DNA from: Rubrivivax sp.
Lineage (GTDB): Bacteria; Pseudomonadota; Gammaproteobacteria; Burkholderiales; Burkholderiaceae_C
Direction of reading: 5' to 3'
DNA: 64,000 nt
Assembly: GCA_019635285.1 (NCBI GenBank)
Contig: JAHBZS010000007.1
Span: 1-64,000 of the forward strand
Below the pieces are notes generated by a model. The model made no database searches, had not been told where the DNA came from, and saw only the letters and a program-made list of their open reading frames with translations. A program made the position numbers and the translations under genes. Shown piece by piece: positions 42,575 to 51,317 of the stretch (position 1 is its first letter; each line of letters starts with the position of its first letter).

Positions 42575-43114
42575 TCACAGCGTCGCCTCCTCGGGCGACA
42601 GCGCACCGTCGCTGCGGAACTGCCGATCGCGCACGTAGCCCGCGGCGATGAAGCCCAGATAGACGAGCATCAGCACCGCGCCGATCGGGATGGCCAGGTA
42701 GACGAGCCCGAAGTTCCAGTTGAGCACCGGCGTCTCCTGGCCCCAGGCGAAGTCCACGTACTGCGCGCCCAGCCAGAGCATGGCGACGAAGGCGCCCGCC
42801 AGCACCGCGACCACGGCGACGCGCATGGCCTGCGCGGCGCGGCGCGGCAGCAGGTCCTGGAAGACGTCGACCGCGAGGTGCGCGCCGATGCGCAGCACCA
42901 GGCCCGAGCCGAGGAAGCCGACCCAGATCATCATGTAGCGCGACAGCTCCTCGGCCCAGACGAAGGAGTGGTTGAAGGCGTAGCGGGCGATGACGTTGGC
43001 GATGACCAGCAGCGCCATCGCCGCCATCAGCGCTATCAGCACGCCGCTGTTGACGGCCACCAGCGCACGCTCGGCGCGGCCGCTGGTCGGGGGGGAGGAG
43101 GCCTCTTCGCTCAT
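42575..43114 (-). CDS. dctQ: TRAP transporter small permease DctQ
   Basis: The 179-aa product has four membrane segments, with the family patterns VIARYAFNHSFVWAEELSRYMMIW (part: YAFNHSFVWAEELSRY, about residues 54-69) and GAHLAVDVFQDLLP. It is the first gene of the leftward operon, facing the GntR gene. ATG 43114 is preferred; the long upstream frame crosses the promoter region and is not homologous. Confidence 0.92.
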   Translation of the reverse strand: MSEEASSPPTSGRAERALVAVNSGVLIALMAAMALLVIANVIARYAFNHSFVWAEELSRYMMIWVGFLGSGLVLRIGAHLAVDVFQDLLPRRAAQAMRVAVVAVLAGAFVAMLWLGAQYVDFAWGQETPVLNWNFGLVYLAIPIGAVLMLVYLGFIAAGYVRDRQFRSDGALSPEEATL

Positions 43115-43203
43115 GGCCTGGATTGTGGTAACTGATATCTCAGATCTAGTACAGTAATTTCCCGAATGGCCGACCCGGGCGCGCCGCGTGAACAATCGCC
43201 GCC
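43115..43203. promoter_or_regulatory. Divergent control region between dctQ and the GntR regulator
   Basis: This 89-bp AT-richer gap separates the catabolic operon from its likely regulator. It contains CTGA-TATC-TCAG (43131-43142 region), a dyad, directly followed by TCTAGTACAGTA. FCD-type GntR proteins bind short dyads such as TNGTNNNACNA, so this is the likely operator for both directions. The exact site and promoters are not fixed by the sequence. Confidence 0.5.
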
Positions 43204-43863
43204 ATGAACGCCCCGCTGCGGCTCGAACGCCCGCAACTGCTGACCGACGTCGTCTGCGCGCGCATCCGCACGGCCATCGTCGACGGCGAGTTCGCGCTGG
43301 GCGAGCAGATGTCCGAGGCGCAGCTGGCGCAGCGCCTGGGGGTGAGCAAGACGCCGGTGCGCGAGGCGCTGCTGCGGCTCAAGGCCGACGGCCTGGTGGA
43401 GATCCACCCGCAGCGCGGCAGCTTCGTCTTCCGCCTGGATGCCGACCGCGTGGGCCAGCTATGCCGCTACCGGGCGATGATCGAGACGGCGGCGCTGCGC
43501 GAAGCGCTGGCCGTGGGCCGCGGCCCGGCGCTGGCGCGCACGCTGGCGGCGCTGGTCACGGCGATGAAGAAGGGCGAGCGCACGCGCGACCTCAAGGCGC
43601 TGGCCACGCTGGACATGGACTTCCACTGGCAGCTGTTCGCGCATTGCCCGAACCGCTACCTGCTGGCCGGCTACGACGTGGTGCGCTGGCAGTTGGTGGC
43701 CATGCGCCAGCGCGCGCCCATCGACAACGCGGTGGACAGCCACCAGGTGCTGGTCGACGCGATCGGCGACGGCGACGTCGAGCGTGCCTGCACGCTGCTC
43801 GTCGGCCACGTGCTGGAAAACGAGAGCCGCTACGCCGACGCGATGCGCGCCGCGGCGGGCTGA
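43204..43863 (+). CDS. GntR-family regulator, FadR/FCD subfamily
   Basis: The 219-aa regulator has an N-terminal winged helix (LAQRLGVSKTPVREALLRLKADGLVEI, residues 42-68; key part GVSKTPVREALLRL) and a C-terminal FCD domain that binds a metal and an organic-acid effector. Metal ligands fit Asp in LDMDFHWQLF, His of the same segment, and the later His in SHQVLVDAI and VGHVLENE. It faces dctQ and most likely represses the TRAP/sugar-acid operon until its substrate or an intermediate binds. Confidence 0.9.
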   Translation: MNAPLRLERPQLLTDVVCARIRTAIVDGEFALGEQMSEAQLAQRLGVSKTPVREALLRLKADGLVEIHPQRGSFVFRLDADRVGQLCRYRAMIETAALREALAVGRGPALARTLAALVTAMKKGERTRDLKALATLDMDFHWQLFAHCPNRYLLAGYDVVRWQLVAMRQRAPIDNAVDSHQVLVDAIGDGDVERACTLLVGHVLENESRYADAMRAAAG

Positions 43864-43867
43864 CGCC

Positions 43868-44173
43868 TCAGTCGCTGCGCGCCGCGCCGCAGTTCCAGCA
43901 CTGCTCGAAGGGGCCGTCGATCAATTCGCCGCAGCGGCGGCAGGCCCAGTGCCGCCAGGGCGGGTTGCGCAGTTCGTGCAGCAGGTGCAGCGCCTCGGCG
44001 TGGCGGTTTTCGTCGGTGACCCAGACCTCGGGCAAGGCCTGGTCGACCGGAATCTCGCCGGCGATGCTGCCCGCCCAGGCACGCTGCACCGTGGCGTCGA
44101 TGCCGGCGCCGCACAGCTGGTCGGCCCACAGCGTGGCCAGGGCCAGGTTGGGTGCGGCGACCAGGCGCTTCAT
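43868..44173 (-). CDS. DUF2007 domain protein with a zinc ribbon
   Basis: The 101-aa protein has an N-terminal DUF2007 domain (LALATLWADQLCGAGIDATVQ, then PEVWVTDENRHAEALHLLHEL) and a C-terminal Cys4 zinc ribbon (CRRCGELIDGPFEQCWNCG, residues 79-97). DUF2007 is a small alpha/beta domain named as a putative signal transducer; function is unproven. Start ATG 44173 is 17 bp from the start of the divergent DUF2784 gene. Confidence 0.85.
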   Translation of the reverse strand: MKRLVAAPNLALATLWADQLCGAGIDATVQRAWAGSIAGEIPVDQALPEVWVTDENRHAEALHLLHELRNPPWRHWACRRCGELIDGPFEQCWNCGAARSD

Positions 44174-44178
44174 GACTC

Positions 44179-44184
44179 GACAAT
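44179..44184 (+). promoter_or_regulatory. -10-like hexamer 6 nt before the DUF2784 gene
   Basis: GACAAT ends 6 nt before ATG 44191, and no Shine-Dalgarno lies between (GCAGCA). The promoter lies in only 17 bp between two divergent starts, so transcripts in both directions would have almost no leader. Confidence 0.4.
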
Positions 44185-44190
44185 GCAGCA

Positions 44191-44622
44191 ATGGGCTGGT
44201 CGATTCTCGCCGACGCCGTGCTCGTGCTGCACGGCGCCTTCATCGCCTGGGCCACCTTGGGGGCGCTGGCGGTGTGGCGCTGGCCGCGGCTGGTCTGGGC
44301 GCACCTGCCGGCGCTGGCCTGGGGCGTGTGGATCGAGGCCAGCGCCGGCCTGTGCCCGCTGACGCCGCTGGAGGTCGCGCTGCGCCAGCGCGCCGGCCAG
44401 CGCGGCTACGAGGGCAGCTTCATCGACCACTACCTGGGCGCGCTGATCTATCCGCAGGGGCTGACGCCGGCCGCGCAGGCGCGCATCGCCCTGGGGCTGG
44501 CGGCCTTCAACCTGCTGGTCTACGGGCTCATCGTCTGGCGCCGCCGGCGCACGCGCCGCGTCAGCCCGCTCCGGCGCCCACGCCGGGTCAGCCCGCTCCG
44601 GCGCCCACGCCGGGTGCGCTAA
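44191..44622 (+). CDS. DUF2784 family small membrane protein with an Arg-rich C-terminal repeat
   Basis: The 143-aa protein has four membrane segments and the DUF2784 pattern: ADAVLVLHGAFIAWATLGALAVWRW (part: LVLHGAFIAWATLG), a conserved CPLTPLE (residues about 55-61), LRQRAGQRGYEGSFIDHYLGALIYP (part: YEGSFIDHYLGALIYP). After the last segment comes a tail VSPLRRPRR repeated twice, from a 27-bp DNA duplication. Function is unknown. It reads away from the DUF2007 gene. Confidence 0.87.
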   Translation: MGWSILADAVLVLHGAFIAWATLGALAVWRWPRLVWAHLPALAWGVWIEASAGLCPLTPLEVALRQRAGQRGYEGSFIDHYLGALIYPQGLTPAAQARIALGLAAFNLLVYGLIVWRRRRTRRVSPLRRPRRVSPLRRPRRVR

Positions 44623-44636
44623 CCTCCGGGGCTGAC
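44559..44636 (+). repeat. 27-bp tandem duplication plus a 9-bp inverted repeat at the DUF2784 3' end
   Basis: The unit starting GTCAGCCCGCTCCGGCGCCC occurs twice in tandem (44560-44586, 44587-44613) and encodes the repeated C-terminal tail. GGTCAGCCC (44586-44594) also pairs with GGGCTGACC (44628-44636) past the stop, forming a possible terminator stem. The duplication places a second potential left arm at 44559, so either could pair. Confidence 0.7.
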
Positions 44637-44656
44637 CTCAGCTTGCAGGAGAAGGC

Positions 44657-45646
44657 ATGAACTCATCGAAGACCATTCAGATCCGCCAGTTCGGTGGCCC
44701 CGAGGTGCTGCAGATGGTGGAGCTGCCGGTGGGCGAGCCCGGGCCCGGCGAGATCCGCATCCGCCACGAGGCCTGCGGCCTGAACTTCATCGACGTCTAC
44801 CAGCGCACGGGGCTGTACCAGAACCCGCTGCCGCTGACCCTGGGCATGGAAGGCGCCGGCATCGTCGAGGCGGTGGGCGAGGGCGTCACGCACCTGAAGG
44901 TCGGCGACCGCGCCGCCTATGCCAGCAACCCGCCGGGCGCCTACAGCCAGGCGCGCGTGATGCCGGCGCGCACGGTCTGCCGGCTGCCCGACGCCATCGA
45001 CTTCGACACCGGCGCGGCGATGATGCTCAAGGGGCTGACCGCGCAGTACCTGCTGAAGAAGACGCGGCCGGCGGAGGGCCTGCAGGAAGGCGACTTCGTG
45101 CTCTTCCACGCGGCCGCCGGCGGCGTGGGCCTGATCGCCTGCCAGTGGGCCAAGGCGCTGGGGCTGCAGCTGATCGGCACGGCCGGCAGCGAGGCCAAGT
45201 GCCAGCTGGCGCTGGCGCACGGCGCCGCGCATGCCATCAACTACGCCAAGGACGACTTCGTCGCGCGCGTCAAGGACATCACCGGCGGCAAGGGCGTGAA
45301 GGTGGTCTACGACTCGATCGGCAAGGACACCTGGGACGGCAGCCTGAACTGCCTGCGCCCCTTCGGCCTGATGGCCAGCTTCGGCAACGCCTCCGGGCCG
45401 GTGCCGCCGTTCGCGCCGGGCATCCTGGGCGCGAAGGGCTCGCTGTACGTGACGCGGGCCACGCTGTTCACGCACATCGCCACGCGCGAGGCCACGCAGG
45501 CCATGGCCGACGACCTGTTCGCGGTGGTCGGCAGCGGGCAGGTGAAGATCCGCATCGACCAGCGCTACCCACTGGCCGACGTGGCCCAGGCGCACCGCGA
45601 CCTGGAAGCGCGCAAGACCACCGGCAGCAGCGTGCTGATGCCTTGA
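44657..45646 (+). CDS. qor: NADPH:quinone oxidoreductase (MDR superfamily, QOR1 type)
   Basis: The 329-aa zinc-free medium-chain reductase starts IQIRQFGGPEVLQMVELPVGEPGPGEIRI (part: IRQFGGPEVLQMVELPVGEP). It has NADPH-binding HAAAGGVGLIACQWAKALG (about residues 150-168) and YQRTGLYQNPLPLTLGMEGAG. Zinc-ligand Cys residues of alcohol dehydrogenases are absent. It reduces quinones or other alpha,beta-unsaturated carbonyls by hydride transfer. AGGAGAAGG forms a strong Shine-Dalgarno 6 nt before ATG 44657. Confidence 0.92.
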   Translation: MNSSKTIQIRQFGGPEVLQMVELPVGEPGPGEIRIRHEACGLNFIDVYQRTGLYQNPLPLTLGMEGAGIVEAVGEGVTHLKVGDRAAYASNPPGAYSQARVMPARTVCRLPDAIDFDTGAAMMLKGLTAQYLLKKTRPAEGLQEGDFVLFHAAAGGVGLIACQWAKALGLQLIGTAGSEAKCQLALAHGAAHAINYAKDDFVARVKDITGGKGVKVVYDSIGKDTWDGSLNCLRPFGLMASFGNASGPVPPFAPGILGAKGSLYVTRATLFTHIATREATQAMADDLFAVVGSGQVKIRIDQRYPLADVAQAHRDLEARKTTGSSVLMP

Positions 45647-45664
45647 GACGTTGGCGGTGCGACG

Positions 45665-45682
45665 GCGCGCCGCCTGGCGCGC
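45665..45682. terminator. Bidirectional hairpin between qor and the DUF2189 gene
   Basis: GCGCGCC and GGCGCGC form a perfect 7-bp stem with a GCCT loop, filling the gap between two converging genes. No T-run is present on either side. Confidence 0.4.
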
Positions 45683-46471
45683 TCAGTCGGCCACCGCCGC
45701 CCGGTAGGCATGCCACGAGGCATGCCCCAGCACCGGCCCGACGACCAGCAGCCCGGCGAACCAGGGCAGCAGCGCCAGCACCACCCCCACGGTGATCAGC
45801 GCGCCCCAGAACAGCATCACCGGCATCTGCGTGAAGAACAGGCGCATGCTGGTCAGGCCGGCGGTGATGGCGTCGGTCTGGCGGTGCAGGATCATCGGAA
45901 TGGACACCACGCTGACGGCATAGATCAGCCCGGCGAAGAGCGCGCCCACGCCCACCCAGGCGACGATGAAGCCGAGGTTCTGGGGGTCCATCAGCGCCAG
46001 CAGCGAGCCGCGCAGGTCCGGCATGCCGTCGAAGCTGACCGCAAAGATGACCAGCGTGGCGCGGCCCCACAGCATCTCCAGGATGAGCAGCACGAAGCCG
46101 AAGATGGCGAGCTGGCCGGTGCGCGTGTCCCAGGCCAGCAGCGAGTCGCCGAAGTCGGGTTTCTCGCCGTTCTCCAGCCGCTGGCTGGCGCGGTACAGGC
46201 CCAGGCACAGGAACGGGCCCATCAGCAGGAAGCCGGCCGACAGCGCCATCACGTAGGCCGGTGCGGTTTCGTAGACCTTCATCAGCGCCCAGCCCATGAC
46301 CATGAAGCAGGCGCCGTAGAACAGGCCGATGCCGGGGCAGCGGATGAAGTCGCGCCAGCCCAGCGCCAGCCAGCGCAGCGGGTCGGCGAAGCTCAAGCGG
46401 CGCAGCACGATCGCCGGCTTGGCGGCGGCCGTGTCGGTGGCGTCCGGGCCCGGGGTGTCGTCAGCGCTCAT
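45683..46471 (-). CDS. DUF2189 family membrane protein
   Basis: The 262-aa protein has a short N-terminal tail, IVLRRLSFADPLRWLALGWRDFIRCPGIGLFYGACFMVMGW (key part DPLRWLALGWRDFIRCPG) and about five membrane segments. This opening is the DUF2189 hallmark. Related proteins in alphaproteobacteria and Burkholderiales are uncharacterised and some neighbour cytochrome oxidase genes; none is nearby here. It is transcribed in the same direction as lspA and ileS, lying just downstream of lspA. Confidence 0.87.
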   Translation of the reverse strand: MSADDTPGPDATDTAAAKPAIVLRRLSFADPLRWLALGWRDFIRCPGIGLFYGACFMVMGWALMKVYETAPAYVMALSAGFLLMGPFLCLGLYRASQRLENGEKPDFGDSLLAWDTRTGQLAIFGFVLLILEMLWGRATLVIFAVSFDGMPDLRGSLLALMDPQNLGFIVAWVGVGALFAGLIYAVSVVSIPMILHRQTDAITAGLTSMRLFFTQMPVMLFWGALITVGVVLALLPWFAGLLVVGPVLGHASWHAYRAAVAD

Positions 46472-46479
46472 GGCGGGTC

Positions 46480-46977
46480 TCAGCGGCCGCGGCGCACGCG
46501 GCGGATCTCGTCAAGGATCAGGCAGATCGCGCCCAGCGTGATGGCGCTGTCGGCCAGGTTGAAGGCCGGAAAATACCAGCCGCCGTAGTGCAGCTGGATG
46601 AAGTCCACCACGTGGCCATGCAGCAGCCGGTCGACGACGTTGCCGACCGCGCCGCCCAGGATCATGGTCACGGCGAAGCAGAACAGCTTCTGCGTCGGAT
46701 GCGTCTTCAGCATCCAGACGATGAAGCCCGAGGCCACCGCGCCCAGCGCCACGAAGAACCAGCGCTGCCAGCCCGAGGCGCCGGCCAGGAAGCTGAAGGC
46801 CGCGCCGCTGTTGTGCACCCGCACCAGGTTGAACCACGAGGTCAGCGGCTGGCTGTGGTGCAGCTCGAAGGCGTTGACCACCAGCGTCTTGCTCAGCTGG
46901 TCGATCAGCACCACCACGCCGGCCAGCGCCAGCCAGCCCCACAGGCTGGACGCCGAGCCGGACGCGCGCGTCGCCAT
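46480..46977 (-). CDS. lspA: Lipoprotein signal peptidase LspA
   Basis: LspA (signal peptidase II) cleaves the signal of diacylated prolipoproteins in the inner membrane. The 165-aa protein has four membrane segments, [11 protein letters not shown] (conserved Asn), and the two catalytic Asp in [15 protein letters not shown] and FNLADSAI. It starts 2 nt after ileS, the classic ileS-lspA pair, so it is co-transcribed. Confidence 0.96.
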   Translation of the reverse strand: MATRASGSASSLWGWLALAGVVVLIDQLSKTLVVNAFELHHSQPLTSWFNLVRVHNSGAAFSFLAGASGWQRWFFVALGAVASGFIVWMLKTHPTQKLFCFAVTMILGGAVGNVVDRLLHGHVVDFIQLHYGGWYFPAFNLADSAITLGAICLILDEIRRVRRGR

Positions 46978-46979
46978 GC

Positions 46980-49847
46980 TCAGGCGACGCGGCGCACTTC
47001 GCCGGCGCCGTACAGGTTGCTGACGCAGCGCCCGCACAGCGTGGGGTGCGCGGCATCGGCGCCGACGTCGTCGCGCCAGTGCCAGCAGCGCTCGCACTTG
47101 GTGGCGGCCGACGGCGTGACCGTGACCGCCAGCGCGTCGGCGCTGGCCAGCGTGGCCTTCGACGTGATGAGCACGAACTTCAGGTCCTCGCCCAGCGAGG
47201 CCAGCAGCGCATGCGCCTCGGGCGGCGCGGCCAGCGTCACCTCGGCCTGCAGCGACGAGCCCACGCCGCCGGCGGCGCGCACCGCCTCGATGGCCTTGTT
47301 GACGGTATCGCGCACCTCGCGCAGCGATTGCCATTTGCTCAGCAGCCCCGCGTCGGGGGTGGTGCCGACGCCGGCGAAGTTCCAGTATTCCTGCATGAAG
47401 ATGCTGCCCTGGCCCGGCGCCACCACCGCCCAGGCTTCCTCGGCGGTGAAGCTGAGGAACGGCGCCATCCAGCGCAGCATGGCCTGCGTGATCTGCCACA
47501 GCGCGGTCTGCGCGCTGCGCCGCGCCAGGCTCTTCGGCGCGGTGGTGTACAGGCGGTCCTTGAGCACGTCCAGATAGAACGCGCCCAGGTCCTCGCTGCA
47601 GAACACCTGCAGCTTGGCGACCACCGGATGGAACTCGTAGACCTCGTAGTGCTTCAGCACCTCGGCCTGGAACTGTTCCGCGCGCGTCAGCGCCCAGCGG
47701 TCGATCTCCAGCATCTGCGCCCAGGGCACGGCGTCGGTCTGCGGATCGAAGTCACTGGTGTTGGCGAGCAGGAAGCGCAGCGTGTTGCGGATGCGCCGGT
47801 AGGCGTCGACCACACGCTTCAGGATCTCGTCGTCGCCGGCGATGTCGCCGCTGTAGTCACTGGCCGCCACCCACAGGCGGATGATCTCGGCACCCAGTTT
47901 CTGGCTCACCGCCTGCGGCTCGATGCCGTTGCCCAGGCTCTTGCTCATCTTGCGGCCCTGGCTGTCCACGGTGAAGCCGTGGGTCAGCAGCCCGCGGTAG
48001 GGCGCGCGGCCGTAGATCGCGCAGGCCAGCAGCAGCGAGCTGTGGAACCAGCCGCGGTGCTGGTCGTGGCCTTCCAGGTACAGGTCGGCCTCGGGGCCGC
48101 TGTCGTGGTGGCCCAGGCTGGAGCCGGTGTTGGCATGCGTGCCGCGCAGCACGTGCCAGAAGGTGGAGCCCGAGTCGAACCAGACCTCGAGGATGTCGCT
48201 GCTCTTGGTGTAGTGCGGCGCGTCCTCGGGCCCCAGGATCTCTTCGGCGGTGACGCGGCTCCAGGCTTCGATGCCGCCGGCCTCGACGATGTCGGCGGCC
48301 TGGTCGAGGATCTGCATGGTGCGCGGATGCAGCTCGCCGCTGTCGTTGTGCAGGAAGAAGGGCAGCGGCACGCCCCAGCTGCGCTGGCGGCTGATGCACC
48401 AGTCGGGCCGGTTGGCGATCATGTCGCGCAGGCGCGCACGGCCGTTCTCCGGGTAGAAGCCGGTGTGGTCGATGGCTTCCAGCGCCAGTTGGCGCAGCGT
48501 CTGCGGCGCCTTGTCCTTGGTGAACACGCCCACGCCTTCGTCCATGCGTATGAACCACTGCGCCGCGGCGCGGTAGATCACCGGGCTCTTGTGGCGCCAG
48601 CAGTGCGGGTAGCTGTGGGTGATCGTGGCGCTGGCGAGCAGCCGGCCGGCGGCCTTCAGCGTGTCGATGATGACCGGCACCGCCTTCCAGATGTTCTGGC
48701 CGCCGAACAGCGGGAAGTCGGCCGCATAGCTGCCGTTGCCTTGCACGGGGTTGAGGATGTCGTCGGTCTTCAGGCCGTGCGCGATGCAGGAGTTGAAGTC
48801 GTCCACGCCGTAGGCCGGCGACGAATGCACGATGCCGGTGCCGTCTTCGGCGGTGGCGTAGTCGGCCAGGTACACCGGCGACAGCCGGTCGTAGCCCGGG
48901 TCCACCTCGGCCAGCGGGTGGCGGAAGTTGATGCCGGCCAGCCGTTCACCCAGGGTGGTGGCCAGCACGCGGCCTTCGAGGCCGTAGCGCTCCAGGCAGC
49001 TTTCCACCAGCGACGCGGCCAGCAGCAGCAGCCCGCGCGGCGTGTCGACCAGCGCGTACTCCAGCGCCGGGTTCAGGTTCAGCGCCTGGTTGGCGGGCAG
49101 CGTCCAGGCGGTGGTCGTCCAGATGACCGCGAAGGCCGGCTGGGGCAGCGACGCCAGGCCGAAGGCCGCGGCCAGCTTGTCCGGCTCGGCGCAGGGGAAG
49201 GCCACGTCCACCGTCTGGCTCTTCTTGTCGGCGTATTCGATCTCGAACTCGGCCAGCGAGCTGCCGCAGTCGAAGCACCAGTACACCGGCTTCAGGCCGC
49301 GGTAGACGAAGCCGCGTTCGATGACGCGCTTGAGCGCGCGGATCTCGCCGGCCTCGTTGGCCGGCGCCATCGTCAGGTACGGATGCTGCCAGTCGCCCAG
49401 CACGCCCAGGCGCTGGAAGTCGGTGCGCTGCAGCGCGATCTGCTCGGTGGCGAAGGCGCGGCTCTTGGCCTGCATCTGGTCGCGGCTCAGGCCCCGGCCG
49501 TACTTCTTCTCGATGGCGTTTTCGATGGGCAGGCCATGGCAGTCCCAGCCGGGCACGTATTGCGCGTCGAAGCCGGCCAGCTGCCGCGCCTTGACGATCA
49601 TGTCCTTCAGCACCTTGTTGACGGCGTGACCCATGTGGATCTGCCCGTTGGCATAAGGCGGGCCGTCGTGCAGGATGAACTTGGGCGCGTTGCAGCGCAC
49701 GTCGCGCAGCTGCTTGTACAGGCCCTCTTCGTTCCACTGCTTGACCCAGCCCGGCTCGCGCTTGGGCAGGTCGCCGCGCATCGGGAAGGGCGTGTCGGGC
49801 AGGTTCAGCGTGGCACGGTAATCGGTCTTGGGAGGGGCGGCATTCAT
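46980..49847 (-). CDS. ileS: Isoleucyl-tRNA synthetase
   Basis: IleRS charges tRNA(Ile) and edits Val. The 955-aa class Ia enzyme has the HIGH box variant [14 protein letters not shown] (about residues 57-70), the editing domain with [16 protein letters not shown], the KMSKS loop [13 protein letters not shown] (about 630) and a C-terminal zinc-binding module CERCWHWRD...CGRCVSN. Start ATG 49847 gives the family N-terminus [24 protein letters not shown] (part: [14 protein letters not shown]). It is upstream of lspA and downstream of ribF after 160 bp. Confidence 0.97.
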   Translation of the reverse strand: MNAAPPKTDYRATLNLPDTPFPMRGDLPKREPGWVKQWNEEGLYKQLRDVRCNAPKFILHDGPPYANGQIHMGHAVNKVLKDMIVKARQLAGFDAQYVPGWDCHGLPIENAIEKKYGRGLSRDQMQAKSRAFATEQIALQRTDFQRLGVLGDWQHPYLTMAPANEAGEIRALKRVIERGFVYRGLKPVYWCFDCGSSLAEFEIEYADKKSQTVDVAFPCAEPDKLAAAFGLASLPQPAFAVIWTTTAWTLPANQALNLNPALEYALVDTPRGLLLLAASLVESCLERYGLEGRVLATTLGERLAGINFRHPLAEVDPGYDRLSPVYLADYATAEDGTGIVHSSPAYGVDDFNSCIAHGLKTDDILNPVQGNGSYAADFPLFGGQNIWKAVPVIIDTLKAAGRLLASATITHSYPHCWRHKSPVIYRAAAQWFIRMDEGVGVFTKDKAPQTLRQLALEAIDHTGFYPENGRARLRDMIANRPDWCISRQRSWGVPLPFFLHNDSGELHPRTMQILDQAADIVEAGGIEAWSRVTAEEILGPEDAPHYTKSSDILEVWFDSGSTFWHVLRGTHANTGSSLGHHDSGPEADLYLEGHDQHRGWFHSSLLLACAIYGRAPYRGLLTHGFTVDSQGRKMSKSLGNGIEPQAVSQKLGAEIIRLWVAASDYSGDIAGDDEILKRVVDAYRRIRNTLRFLLANTSDFDPQTDAVPWAQMLEIDRWALTRAEQFQAEVLKHYEVYEFHPVVAKLQVFCSEDLGAFYLDVLKDRLYTTAPKSLARRSAQTALWQITQAMLRWMAPFLSFTAEEAWAVVAPGQGSIFMQEYWNFAGVGTTPDAGLLSKWQSLREVRDTVNKAIEAVRAAGGVGSSLQAEVTLAAPPEAHALLASLGEDLKFVLITSKATLASADALAVTVTPSAATKCERCWHWRDDVGADAAHPTLCGRCVSNLYGAGEVRRVA

Positions 49848-50007
49848 GATGGGCGGCGGCGCCTGAAGGGCCGCAGGGCAAACGTCGAAAGGGCAATGGC
49901 GGCTGCGGCCTGCTGCGGGCCGCGCGGGCGCGTCAAATTCGATCGCGGGTGATCTGCCGGCCAGTTGCCGCGTGCCCGGTGTGCGTGCTCGATGCCATGC
50001 CCCGATT

Positions 50008-50979
50008 CTACCGGGCCGCCCGTGGCGCGCCGAACCAGGCGCGGGCGTCGGCGATGTCCTGCGCGATGCCTTCGCGCAGCGCCTCCAGCGACGGGTACTT
50101 GCGCTCGTCGTGGAACTTGTGCAGCAGCTCGACGCGCACGCAGCGGCCGTAGGCGCCGTCGCGGCCCAGCGCCTCGGGCCACTGCAGGCAGAACACCTCC
50201 AGCAGTTGGCGGCCGGCGTGCTCGACTGTCGGGCGCACGCCCAGGCTGGCCACGCCGGGCAGCGGCGCCTCGGCCAGGCCGTGCACCTGCACCGCGAACA
50301 CGCCCTGCGCCGCCGGCCGCGCATGGCCGAAGCGCAGGTTCAAGGTGGGCGTGCCCAGCGTGCGGCCGAGCTTGCGGCCGTGCAGCACATGGCCGCTGAT
50401 GCTGTAGGGCCGGCCCAGCAGCGCGGCGCAGCGCGCCAGGTCGCCGGCGGCCAGCGCGTCGCGCACCGCCGAGCTGGACACGCGCAGGCCGTGCACTTCG
50501 TAGCTCTGCATGCGCGCCACGTCGAAGCCTTGGCGCGCGCCGGCGGCGTCGAGCATGGCGTAGTCGCCGGCGCGCTTGGCGCCGAAGCGGAAGTCGTCGC
50601 CCACCAGCACGTAGCGCGCACGCAGGCCGCGCACCAGCACGTCGTCGATGAAGGCCTGCGGCGACTGTGCGGCGAAGGCCGCGTCGAAGCGCATGATCAC
50701 CGCCTGGTCGATGCCGCAGCGTTCCAGCTCGGACAGCTTGTCGCGCAAGGTGGCCACGCGCCGCGGCGCCTGATCCGGCGTGCCGGCGCGCGCCGCGAAA
50801 TAGTCGCGCGGATGCGGCTCGAAGCTGAGCACGCAACTCGGCACGCCGCGGTGGCGCGCTTCGTTGGTGAGCAGCGCCAGCATCGCCTGGTGGCCGCGGT
50901 GCACGCCGTCGAAGTTGCCGATGGTCAGCGCACAGGCCGGCGCGATGCCTGGATGGCGTAGCCCTCGGAAGACCTGCAT
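50008..50979 (-). CDS. ribF: Bifunctional riboflavin kinase/FAD synthetase RibF
   Basis: RibF phosphorylates riboflavin to FMN and adenylates FMN to FAD. The 323-aa product has the N-terminal FMN adenylyltransferase domain with [17 protein letters not shown] (about residues 20-36) and [15 protein letters not shown], and the C-terminal kinase domain with [27 protein letters not shown] (part: [20 protein letters not shown], about residues 190-209). ATG 50979 gives the usual MQVFRGL start. GATAAT is 6 nt upstream with no Shine-Dalgarno, suggesting a leaderless mRNA. Confidence 0.95.
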   Translation of the reverse strand: MQVFRGLRHPGIAPACALTIGNFDGVHRGHQAMLALLTNEARHRGVPSCVLSFEPHPRDYFAARAGTPDQAPRRVATLRDKLSELERCGIDQAVIMRFDAAFAAQSPQAFIDDVLVRGLRARYVLVGDDFRFGAKRAGDYAMLDAAGARQGFDVARMQSYEVHGLRVSSSAVRDALAAGDLARCAALLGRPYSISGHVLHGRKLGRTLGTPTLNLRFGHARPAAQGVFAVQVHGLAEAPLPGVASLGVRPTVEHAGRQLLEVFCLQWPEALGRDGAYGRCVRVELLHKFHDERKYPSLEALREGIAQDIADARAWFGAPRAAR

Positions 50980-50985
50980 GCGCCG

Positions 50986-50995
50986 ATTATCCACA
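50986..50995 (-). promoter_or_regulatory. -10 hexamer GATAAT of ribF overlapping a DnaA-box sequence
   Basis: On the minus strand GATAAT (50991-50986) lies 6 nt before the ribF ATG. The plus strand reads TTATCCACA at 50987-50995, identical to the consensus DnaA box. Overlap of the two could let DnaA block ribF transcription, but a single 9-mer can occur by chance. Confidence 0.35.
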
Positions 50996-51106
50996 GGCCC
51001 TTGCGCGCATTCGTAGGCAGGAAGGGAGGCAACGTCGAAGGCTTCGTGGACGTGCGGTGGCCTGCATGGAGCTCCCGCTGTCGGCGCGTTGTTGTCGTTC
51101 GCGTCA

Positions 51107-51215
51107 TCCAGCGCGAGCCGAGGGCGACGGGTGAACGAATCCGCTCCTGTCCCCCGCCCGGTCTGCGACCGGGCTCCTCCTTTACCTCGCGGATTCGCTC
51201 ACCCGCCACCCTCGG
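51107..51215 (+). repeat. Palindromic element A, copy 1
   Basis: This copy starts TCCAGCGCGAGCCGAGG and folds on itself. The outer stem is CCGAGGG/CCCTCGG, followed by GGGTGA-CGAATCCGC pairing with GCGGATTCG-CACCC, and an apical CCCGGT/ACCGGG hairpin. Unpaired strands CTCCTGTCCCCC and CTCCTCCTTTACCTC flank the apical hairpin. No gene is present. Its inverted partner is at 51318-51425. Confidence 0.85.
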
Positions 51216-51317
51216 CCGGGCAGCTGCGAGGCCTTCGATGCCGCGTCAACAGCCCAAGCGACGCAGTGCCGCGTGTTTGGCTGTTGGCGATGTCTCGAAC
51301 CACACCGTACTCACCCG
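51216..51317. other. Spacer between the two element A copies, with a short hairpin
   Basis: The 102-bp spacer contains CAACAGCC (51248-51255) and its complement GGCTGTTG (51279-51286), an 8-bp stem with a 23-nt loop. No coding sequence is recognised. Confidence 0.4.

Noticed and set aside
49848-50007. Regulatory leader (T-box-like) before ileS
   Set aside because: T-boxes are essentially absent from betaproteobacteria, and no specifier or antiterminator motif is seen in this 160-bp gap.
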